DNA of 5,863 nucleotides from JBFXDW01 sp050180745 (GTDB lineage: Bacteria > Pseudomonadota > Alphaproteobacteria > UBA9219): assembly GCA_050180745.1 (NCBI GenBank), contig JBFXDW010000110.1, positions 1 through 5,863 of the forward strand. Direction: 5' to 3'. Under the pieces are notes generated by a model. The model was not told the DNA's origin. It made no database searches and saw only the letters and a list, made by a program, of their open reading frames with translations. Below, one piece after another: positions 1 through 4,987 of this stretch (position 1 is the first letter of the stretch; each line of letters opens with the position of its first letter). A program made the translations under genes and the position numbers.

Positions 1-1744
1 CGGCCTCGGAGATGCCTTCCAAAATAGCCGGAAGATCGCGGATTGAAACACGTTCTGCCAGAAGATTTTGCAACACGCGTTGCAGTCCGCTGACCGTGAG
101 TTGGCTGGGAATGACATCGCCCACGAGTTTTTGCTGGCTGTCGCTTAACGACTCGAGCAGCTTTTGCGTTTCGGCATAAGAAAGAATCTCATCCATGTTG
201 TCTTTGATGATTTCAGTCAGATGCGTAGTGATGACTGTTGGCGGATCAACAACCGTATAGCCTTTAAACAAAGCTTCTTCGCGGAAACTCTCATCAACCC
301 ACATAGCCGGAAGGCCAAAGGTTGGTTCTGTTGTGGTTTCTCCGGGAAGAGAAATAGGTTGTCCCTTGGGGTCCATTACCAAGAGCTGTCCGGGCCGCAA
401 ATCGCCACGTCCCGCTTCAATCTCTTTAATGCGGATGACATAGGTGTTGGGGGGGAGCTGTAAATTGTCCTGAATTCGTACTGAGGGCATGATAAAGCCC
501 ATATCTTGCGCCAGTTGTCGGCGCAGGCCCTTAATTTGGTCGGTAAGACGCTGTCCGGCTTCGCTGTTGATCAGGGCAAGCAGCGTGTACCCAAGCTCTA
601 GCCGCACCAGATCCATGCTGAGCGATTTGGAAATAGGCTCTTCAGCAACGGGAGGAGGGGTCTTGGCTGCCGTTGCAGCGGCGAGTTCTTGTTTGGCGAC
701 AAGCGCTTTTGTTTGTTGAGATTGGCTTATCGTATAAGCGCCATAAGCCGCTGCACCGCCCAGTACGGCAAAGGGTAGAAACGGCATGCCAGGGACGACA
801 GCAAGCGTAAAAAGAAGTCCCGAAGTCATACCAAGGGCGCTTGGATAGCCACCAATTTGGCCGAAGAAAGCTTTGTCCGTTGTGCCGGTCGTTGTGGATT
901 TAGAGACAAGCAAGCCCGAGGCCACAGAAACCAAAAGGGCAGGGATTTGGGAGACTAATCCATCACCAACCGTCAGGCGTACATAAGCGTCTGCGGCATC
1001 AAGTATGCTCATATCATGACGAAACGCGCCAATCACAATGCCGCCGATCGCGTTGATAAAGGTGATGACAAGGCCTGCGATAGCGTCTCCGCGCACGAAT
1101 TTTGCGGCACCGTCCATTGAGCCGAAAAAGCCGCTTTCGTCTTCGAGTTCACGCCTGCGGGCGCGGGCTTGATCTTCGTCGATAAGGCCGGAAGATAAAT
1201 CGGCATCAATCGCCATTTGTTTACCCGGCATAGCGTCCAACGTAAAACGTGCGGCAACTTCAGCGATACGGCCAGAACCTTTGGTGATGACGACGAAATT
1301 GACGATTGTCAGAATGGCAAAGACAATCAGCCCGATGATGAAGTCTCCGCCCATAACCAGATTGGCAAAGGCACCGACAACGCCGCCAGCCGCTGAATCG
1401 CCTGCATTTCCGTTGGTGAGGATAAGACGCGTCGTGCTCAGGTTGAGCGATAAGCGCAACAGGGTGGCAATCAAAAGAACGGTAGGGAACGAGCTAAAAT
1501 CGAGAGGCTTATCAATGAATAAAACAGTCATCAAGATGATGACGGAGAAGGTGATGGAAATGGAAAGGCCAAAATCAACCAGCCATGCTGGAATAGGCAC
1601 GATCAATGCGCCCAAGATTAGTATAAGGCCTGTGGCCAGCCATATCTCGCCGCGTCTAAAAAGGTTATTCAGGAAATCAGCGTTTTTATTATCGCCGCCT
1701 GTTTCTCCTTCGTCTGCTGTCGTTGCTGTTGCGTTATCGGCCAT
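1..1744 (-). CDS. flhA: Flagellar export gate protein FlhA, 3' end cut by window edge
   Basis: FlhA is the inner-membrane core of the flagellar type III export gate; it couples proton flow to secretion and docks chaperone-substrate complexes through its cytoplasmic domain. Translation from ATG at 1744 stays open to position 2, giving 581 of roughly 700 residues; the last ~120 lie outside. A stop codon two codons upstream makes this the outermost ATG; no clear Shine-Dalgarno precedes it. The FHIPEP-family signature is at residues 97-120 (RLSLNLSTTRLIL, then the Gly/Ala-rich stretch). Residues aligning with functional Salmonella positions are all present at a constant offset of 12: R159, R166, D170, K215, D220 and D261. 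Hydrophobic membrane segments fill about residues 35-155 and 222-335. An Ala/Pro-rich linker (about 340-373) leads into the cytoplasmic domain, ending in view at AERVSIRDLPAILEGISEA. It follows flbD after a 334-bp repeat-filled gap. Identification is certain. Confidence 0.97.
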   Translation of the reverse strand, partial: MADNATATTADEGETGGDNKNADFLNNLFRRGEIWLATGLILILGALIVPIPAWLVDFGLSISITFSVIILMTVLFIDKPLDFSSFPTVLLIATLLRLSLNLSTTRLILTNGNAGDSAAGGVVGAFANLVMGGDFIIGLIVFAILTIVNFVVITKGSGRIAEVAARFTLDAMPGKQMAIDADLSSGLIDEDQARARRRELEDESGFFGSMDGAAKFVRGDAIAGLVITFINAIGGIVIGAFRHDMSILDAADAYVRLTVGDGLVSQIPALLVSVASGLLVSKSTTTGTTDKAFFGQIGGYPSALGMTSGLLFTLAVVPGMPFLPFAVLGGAAAYGAYTISQSQQTKALVAKQELAAATAAKTPPPVAEEPISKSLSMDLVRLELGYTLLALINSEAGQRLTDQIKGLRRQLAQDMGFIMPSVRIQDNLQLPPNTYVIRIKEIEAGRGDLRPGQLLVMDPKGQPISLPGETTTEPTFGLPAMWVDESFREEALFKGYTVVDPPTVITTHLTEIIKDNMDEILSYAETQKLLESLSDSQQKLVGDVIPSQLTVSGLQRVLQNLLAERVSIRDLPAILEGISEA

Positions 1745-1765
1745 GGCTTATATTTCTATGATTAC

Positions 1766-1880
1766 TCGTCATTCCGGCCCATCCAAGCGTAGCGAAGGAT
1801 GAGAGCCGACCAAATGCAAGATTAACGAGCATTTGGCGCGAGACGGGGCAAAGCCCCGCGAGGGCCTTCGGTCCAAAAAT
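1766..1880 (-). repeat. Structured interspersed repeat, copy 1 (flbD-flhA gap)
   Basis: Read on the minus strand, this 115-nt stretch starts with ATTTTTGGACC (1880-1870) and ends with CCGGAATGACGA (1777-1766), 22 nt before the flhA start codon. The same two ends in the same relative orientation delimit 3698-3781 on the plus strand. Inside are several perfect stems: CCAAATGC/GCATTTGG at 1810-1817 and 1829-1836, CGGGGC/GCCCCG with a 3-nt loop at 1844-1858, and CATCC/GGATG at 1780-1784 and 1797-1801 enclosed by CGGC/GCCG at 1775-1778 and 1805-1808. This is seen directly; classification as a REP-like or non-autonomous mobile repeat is inference. A 63-codon reading frame across it is most likely a by-product. 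Confidence 0.6.
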
Positions 1881-1990
1881 ACGAGGAATCGAGTGTTTTT
1901 GCAAATCCATCTCCTTATGCTGCATTTATAAGAATAGATTGTATTTTTCGGTGATGGATACCAGATCTATGCTCATTGTCGTTCGCATGT

Positions 1991-2002
1991 CCGGCATGAC
2001 GA
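1991..2002 (+). repeat. Inverted partner of the CGTCATTCCGG repeat end
   Basis: The sequence CCGGCATGACGA is complementary at 11 of 12 positions to TCGTCATTCCGG at 1766-1777. The two therefore bracket 237 bp as imperfect terminal inverted repeats, a similar arrangement to the inverted ends in the fliN-flbD gap. A 12-nt partial match alone would be weak; the parallel arrangement in the other gap is what makes it worth listing. Confidence 0.4.
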
Positions 2003-2037
2003 TCATTGTTTAGATTCGGATAAAAAAACGTGAAGCT

Positions 2038-2077
2038 AGTCCTTCTGTCCTCTTCCTTCTGTTTTCTGTCCACTGTC
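2038..2077 (-). repeat. Purine-rich short repeat after flbD
   Basis: Immediately beyond the tandem flbD stop codons, the minus strand is almost purely purine for 40 nt, built from degenerate units of the type GGACAGAA, AACAGAAGGAAG and GGACAGAAGGAC. It is a low-complexity direct repeat at a gene border. It may be part of the same repeat-rich insertion that fills the gap. No function is evident, and no convincing terminator hairpin accompanies it. Confidence 0.5.
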
Positions 2078-2078
2078 A

Positions 2079-3470
2079 TCATAGTGCCGCTTGTTCGTTG
2101 TTGCCGCTAGGGGCCGGAGGAATGAGCAAAGAGGGGCTTTCTTCGCTATAGGCTTTAAGCTTGTTGCGGAGCGTCCGAATTGAAATGCCAAGAATGTTGG
2201 CGGCATGCGTCCGATTGCCAAGGCAATGTTGTAGCGTGTCGATAATCAAATCGCGTTCTACATCCGCAACGGTGCGACCTACGAGCGATCTTCCTTCATC
2301 CGTTTGAGCTGTCGCACTTGCGGTAGCGCTGGCGGCGAGCGAGGTTGGTGAGGCTCCTTCTGGAGTCAATCCTTGACCCGTCAGCATGATGGCCTCGGGG
2401 TCAATCTGATCGCCTATAGCTAGCAGAACGGCGCGATGCATAGTATTTTCAAGCTCGCGTACGTTGCCGCGCCAGTTATGACTTAATAAACGACTTTGGG
2501 CTCCTTCTGTGAGCTCGCGATCATCCAGACCGTTGGCTTTGGCGTATTTTTTGGCAAAATGTTCGGCTAAGGGCACGATGTCGCTGGGCCGATTACGTAA
2601 AGGAGGCATGGTCAGCGTGACTACGTTCAGGCGGAAATAAAGATCCTCTCTGAATCGTCCATGCCGGACTTCTTCTTCCAGATTGCGGTTGGATGTTGCG
2701 ATAAGACGAATGTTGACTTTAATCGGAGAAGAGCCGCCTACGCGGTCAATTTCCCGTTCTTGAATGGCGCGTAGAAGTTTGGCTTGAAGGCGAGCGTCCA
2801 TTTCGCTGATTTCGTCCAACAGCAACGTACCACCATTGGCTTCTTCAAATTTACCAATACGTCTTGCAACAGCGCCTGTGAACGCGCCTTTTTCATGACC
2901 AAAGAGTTCGGACTCTAAAAGATTATCAGGAATGGCGGCGCAATTGACGGATACAAAATTGCCGTTTGCACGATTGCTCTTGTTGTGAAGATAGCGTGCC
3001 ATAACCTCTTTACCCGTACCAGATTCTCCAACTACCAGAACAGAGGCATCGCTGTTGGCGACGCGTTCCGCCAATTGCAGTAAGGGTTTCATTGCTGGAT
3101 CATTGGCGATAAAGGCTTTGTCTTCCTCGGCCACAGCCTGCAAAACAGCCGCGATAAGCTCGGCATCTGGGGGGAGGGGCACATATTCTTTAGCGCCCGC
3201 GCGAATGGCTTTAACAGCCGCGCTGGCGTCTGTTCCTATGCCACAGGCGACAACAGGCACGTTGATGCGTTCGGATTTTAAGCTGTCGATCAGAAGGCCG
3301 ATATCCAGAACTACATCGCACATAACAAGATTTGCGCCTTGACCGTTTCGTAAGGCCTCAAGTGCACCTGATATCGAGTCGATATGGGCAACCTTAGCGC
3401 CGTTCTGCATGGCGATGCGTCCGGCAGTTGATATGTGGCCTTCCAGTGTGCCTACGATGAGTAGTTTCAT
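2079..3470 (-). CDS. flbD: Sigma-54-dependent flagellar transcriptional activator FlbD
   Basis: This 463-residue enhancer-binding protein drives sigma-54 RNA polymerase at flagellar promoters; in Caulobacter, FlbD activates late genes, represses the early fliF promoter, and is controlled by FliX. Residues 1-115 form a degenerate receiver: the acidic pair after strand 1 is absent (MKLLIVGTLE), an Asp remains at D52, and the conserved Lys is replaced by Leu (VPLPP, 97-101). The AAA+ domain has Walker A GESGTGKE (148-155), the sigma-54 contact loop GAFTGA (195-200), Walker B GGTLLLDE (213-220), the arginine-finger region REDLYFRL (274-281) and sensor II GNVREL (335-340). An Ala/Ser/Thr-rich linker (371-390) leads to a Fis-type helix-turn-helix (about 411-441). 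I chose ATG 3470 over an in-frame ATG at 3482 because GGAG sits 6 nt upstream and the protein then begins MKLLIVG, like Caulobacter FlbD. The gene ends in tandem TGA TGA. Confidence 0.95.
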   Translation of the reverse strand: MKLLIVGTLEGHISTAGRIAMQNGAKVAHIDSISGALEALRNGQGANLVMCDVVLDIGLLIDSLKSERINVPVVACGIGTDASAAVKAIRAGAKEYVPLPPDAELIAAVLQAVAEEDKAFIANDPAMKPLLQLAERVANSDASVLVVGESGTGKEVMARYLHNKSNRANGNFVSVNCAAIPDNLLESELFGHEKGAFTGAVARRIGKFEEANGGTLLLDEISEMDARLQAKLLRAIQEREIDRVGGSSPIKVNIRLIATSNRNLEEEVRHGRFREDLYFRLNVVTLTMPPLRNRPSDIVPLAEHFAKKYAKANGLDDRELTEGAQSRLLSHNWRGNVRELENTMHRAVLLAIGDQIDPEAIMLTGQGLTPEGASPTSLAASATASATAQTDEGRSLVGRTVADVERDLIIDTLQHCLGNRTHAANILGISIRTLRNKLKAYSEESPSLLIPPAPSGNNEQAAL

Positions 3471-3476
3471 GTTGGT

Positions 3477-3480
3477 CTCC
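3477..3480 (-). promoter_or_regulatory. Ribosome binding site deciding the flbD start
   Basis: GGAG on the minus strand lies 6 nt upstream of the ATG at 3470. It overlaps the alternative ATG at 3482 (ATGGAG), which has no Shine-Dalgarno of its own, so initiation at 3470 is favoured. Confidence 0.7.
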
Positions 3481-3486
3481 ATTACA

Positions 3487-3514
3487 GGATTCAGGATTCA
3501 GCATTCAGGATTCA
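3487..3514 (+). repeat. Four tandem 7-bp units (GGATTCA)
   Basis: Four contiguous heptamers read GGATTCA, GGATTCA, GCATTCA, GGATTCA, followed by six G. They begin only 16 bp upstream of the flbD start codon. Two inverted units (TGAATCC twice) lie at 3822-3835 at the other end of the same gap, preceded by six C. The unit count is seen directly; slippage or insertion origin is inference. Confidence 0.85.
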
Positions 3515-3564
3515 GGGGGGCTTTGTTATTCTTTCTCTCTTAATCCTTCTTCATTTCTTCCGTC

Positions 3565-3652
3565 ATTCCGGAGACCTGCCACTCACTGACTGTACCGGCA
3601 TTACAGTAAAAGAAACAGTGTTTCTGTCAGTGAGTGGCAGGGAGTCCGGAAT
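3565..3652. repeat. Strong 88-nt stem-loop inside the fliN-flbD gap
   Basis: ATTCCGGA (3565-3572) pairs perfectly with TCCGGAAT (3645-3652). After a small internal loop, CCTGCCACTCACTGAC (3575-3590) pairs perfectly with 3626-3641. That gives 24 base pairs closing a 35-nt loop, which itself contains the small palindrome AAACAGTGTTT (3613-3623). No T-run follows on either strand, so it does not look like an intrinsic terminator. Confidence 0.85.
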
Positions 3653-3697
3653 CCCATTTATTTATTTCCGAAAGCTGCAATAAAAATAAATGTTGCA

Positions 3698-3781
3698 ATT
3701 TTTGGACCTACCAAAACGGGATTCCCGCATTCCCCCTACGCTGCTTCGCAGCTTCGGCGCGACAGGTCGCGGGAATGACGG
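3698..3781 (+). repeat. Structured interspersed repeat, copy 2 (fliN-flbD gap)
   Basis: The plus strand starts with ATTTTTGGACC (3698-3708) and ends with GGGAATGACGG (3771-3781), the same ends in the same order as copy 1 at 1880-1766 on the minus strand. Internal stems are ATTCCCGC/GCGGGAAT (3721-3728 and 3769-3776), GCTGC/GCAGC with a TTC loop (3740-3752) and GCGAC/GTCGC with a 2-nt loop (3759-3770). The ATTCCC...GGGAAT frame resembles short palindromic repeats known from several proteobacteria (for example neisserial dRS3-type ends), but that is resemblance only. Confidence 0.6.
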
Positions 3782-3821
3782 AAATGGTGTTAAGGTTCAA
3801 GAGAGAAAGGTGAAGCCCCCC

Positions 3822-3835
3822 TGAATCCTGAATCC
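3822..3835 (+). repeat. Two tandem 7-bp units (TGAATCC), inverted to those near flbD
   Basis: TGAATCC occurs twice in tandem 7 bp beyond the fliN stop codon. It is the reverse complement of the GGATTCA family at 3487-3514 and forms the outer end of the right arm of the large inverted repeat. Confidence 0.8.
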
Positions 3836-3842
3836 TTTCTTC

Positions 3843-4187
3843 CTAGTTACGTTCTGCTTTAATGATTTCTGTCATGGTAATGCCAAGGCGATCTTCGACA
3901 ACCACAACCTCGCCACGGGCGACAAGGCGATTGTTGACATAGATGTCTATGGCTTCGCCAACTTTACGGTCAAGCTCAATGACAGCTCCCCGTCCCAATT
4001 TCAAAAGTGAGCTGACTTGCATGGTTGCTTTGCCTAAGACAGCCGAGACCTCAACAGGAATGCCGTAAACGGCATCCAGATCATCGACTGAGACATCTCT
4101 ACCATCTGCCATTGCGGCTGCGGCGGCGGCATCTGCGCTGCTTGGTTCAAGTTCGGATAGGGTTAAGCTTTCTCCATCATCACTCAT
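3843..4187 (-). CDS. fliN: Flagellar motor switch protein FliN
   Basis: FliN forms the lower part of the cytoplasmic C-ring, takes part in rotation switching, and provides the docking site for the FliH-ATPase complex during export. The 114-residue product has a short, acidic, alanine-rich N-terminus (residues 1-35, including a run of Ala at 20-25) followed by one SpoA/surface-presentation domain from about 40 to 110. Recognisable family stretches are GIPVEVSAVLGKATM, LLKLGRGAVIELDRKVG, DIYVNNRLVARGEVVVVEDR and LGITMTEII. Length fits short alphaproteobacterial FliN. The ATG overlaps the fliH stop (ATGA), and a strong GGAAGGAG ribosome site lies 7 nt upstream, so coupled translation with fliH is likely. 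The next gene, flbD, is separated by 372 bp of repeat. Identification is firm. Confidence 0.96.
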   Translation of the reverse strand: MSDDGESLTLSELEPSSADAAAAAAMADGRDVSVDDLDAVYGIPVEVSAVLGKATMQVSSLLKLGRGAVIELDRKVGEAIDIYVNNRLVARGEVVVVEDRLGITMTEIIKAERN

Positions 4188-4987
4188 GGTGTGTCTCCTT
4201 CCTGTAGCTCTGTTTTTTCTATGTCATTCTGTGCATCGTCTTGTCTGGATTCGGTTGCCGATTCCAGCGAGGCTTCAGTGTCGTTTTTGTCGTTTACCGT
4301 TGCGGCTTCAAGCGAGTTTTGCATGCCTAGAACGCGGTCAATCTCATGCCATAAGGCTCTTTCATCTCGTTCTATCCCGCCATCGGCCCATTCAATCCGG
4401 CAGTCGGATGAGGCAAGATCGGCATCCTCAAGAATAATGAGTTTGCCAGCATAGGCTTGTTGTTGGGCCAGAGCGCTAAGCCGCTCGTTCGCTAGCTCAA
4501 ACTGTTCTTGTGCGACACGGATAACGAGGCGGGGCTCTTGATTCATGTCGATAATGGTGCGCTCAACAATCTCTTTGATCTCCGCAAAACCATGGTCTTT
4601 AACATAAGCGGGCATGAGTTTGCGCATAATGACAAGCGCAATTTGACGCATTTGGCTCATTTGCTTGTCGTGATAGTCCGTTGCCTGATCGAGGATATTC
4701 TTCAGCTTGTTTTCAAGCGCATTCAGCATCAGATTCATTTGCTGTTGCTGGCTGTCGAGCATTGCATTTTTGCCTGCCGCCATACCTGCTGCATGAGCCT
4801 CTTTCTTCGCGATCTCTAAATCTTCTTCAGAGAAGGTGGGCTTTTCTTTTTCTTTCTTAGGCGCGTTGCGCCGCGCGACTTCATCATCAAAAGAGAGGTC
4901 GAACAAAAAGCGCCGCAGACCGTTTGCTGTGGCCGCTGTACCGTTTGCGCTGCTGTCTTTACTAGTAGACAAGTTCATCTTCTCCAT
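4184..4987 (-). CDS. fliH: Flagellar assembly protein FliH (FliH/SctL family)
   Basis: FliH is the peripheral stalk-like regulator that binds the FliI export ATPase and tethers it to FliN and FlhA. From ATG 4987 it has 267 residues. The N-terminus carries RRFLFDLSFDD (25-35), a motif I regard as typical of alphaproteobacterial FliH. A charged, Lys/Glu-rich stretch (43-63) is followed by a GxxxG helix (GMAAG, 68-72) and a long Gln/Met/Leu-rich helix likely to be coiled coil (75-115). The C-terminal FliH domain runs from about 115 to 222, with the hallmark DCRIEWADGG at 195-204. A low-complexity acidic tail (230-267) follows. The start is uncertain: the reading frame is open up to an ATG at 5068 inside fliG, but ATG 4987, ATG 4978 or TTG 4972 (GGAG 9 nt upstream) are more plausible. 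It overlaps the fliG end and the fliN start. The Caulobacter counterpart is called flbE. Confidence 0.88.
   Translation of the reverse strand: MEKMNLSTSKDSSANGTAATANGLRRFLFDLSFDDEVARRNAPKKEKEKPTFSEEDLEIAKKEAHAAGMAAGKNAMLDSQQQQMNLMLNALENKLKNILDQATDYHDKQMSQMRQIALVIMRKLMPAYVKDHGFAEIKEIVERTIIDMNQEPRLVIRVAQEQFELANERLSALAQQQAYAGKLIILEDADLASSDCRIEWADGGIERDERALWHEIDRVLGMQNSLEAATVNDKNDTEASLESATESRQDDAQNDIEKTELQEGDTP
4195..4202 (-). promoter_or_regulatory. Ribosome binding site of fliN
   Basis: GGAAGGAG on the minus strand sits 7 nt before the fliN ATG, inside the last codons of fliH. It is the strongest Shine-Dalgarno in the window and fixes the fliN start. Confidence 0.8.

Larger units (their letters stand above)
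1745..2078. other. flbD-flhA intergenic region, no supported gene
   Basis: These 334 bp lack a credible gene. From the flbD side they hold the purine-rich repeat (2077-2038), a run of seven T on the minus strand (2028-2022), an inverted repeat end (2002-1991), an AT-rich stretch (about 1960-1915, minus strand containing TTATAA) and the structured repeat copy (1880-1766). If flhA is co-transcribed with flbD, all this lies in the mRNA between them; if flhA has its own promoter, the AT-rich stretch is the likeliest site, but I see no good -35/-10 pair and no sigma-54 TGGCAC-N5-TTGC element. Confidence 0.6.
3503..3833. repeat. 331-bp imperfect inverted repeat between fliN and flbD
   Basis: Successive blocks in the left half have perfect complements in reverse order in the right half: 3503-3523 with 3813-3833 (21 bp, from ATTCAGG to GGGGGGCTT), CTTTCTCTCTT at 3531-3541 with 3799-3809, CCGTCATTCC at 3560-3569 with 3772-3781, and GACCTG at 3573-3578 with 3763-3768. 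The gap between genes is thus nearly one large palindrome whose centre contains further hairpins. No transposase or other reading frame of substance is inside. It resembles a MITE-like or composite REP element, or two inverted copies of a spacer repeat; which of these is not decidable here. Confidence 0.85.
3471..3842. other. fliN-flbD intergenic region, no supported gene
   Basis: The 372 bp are occupied almost wholly by the inverted repeat and its nested hairpins. The least structured part is AT-rich (about 3656-3712). On the minus strand it contains a weak TTGGTA/TTTATT pair that could be a poor sigma-70 promoter for flbD; I do not consider it supported. No sigma-54 -24/-12 element and no intrinsic terminator are visible. 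Confidence 0.6.

Noticed and set aside
1281..1802. 173-codon plus-strand reading frame
   Set aside because: It lies antisense to the certain flhA gene, has no recognisable domain, and is explained as a shadow frame.
1734..1925. 63-codon minus-strand reading frame upstream of flhA
   Set aside because: It runs through the structured repeat and slightly into flhA in another frame; its ATG has poor ribosome-site spacing, and the composition follows the repeat hairpins. A spurious repeat-derived frame is the simplest reading.
2022..2045. Possible intrinsic terminator after flbD
   Set aside because: The minus strand has seven T preceded by GAAG-GACTAG-CTTC, but a 4-bp stem is too weak to call a terminator.
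2036..2221. 61-codon minus-strand frame at the 3' end of flbD
   Set aside because: It overlaps the flbD helix-turn-helix in another frame, and its end is a translation of the purine-rich repeat.
3480..3482. ATG at 3482 as the flbD start
   Set aside because: It has no Shine-Dalgarno, whereas the ATG at 3470 has GGAG 6 nt upstream and gives the family N-terminus MKLLIVG.
3680..3720. Possible sigma-70 promoter for flbD (TTGGTA with an 18-nt spacer to TTTATT, minus strand)
   Set aside because: Only four of six matches in each box, in AT-rich sequence where such matches arise by chance.
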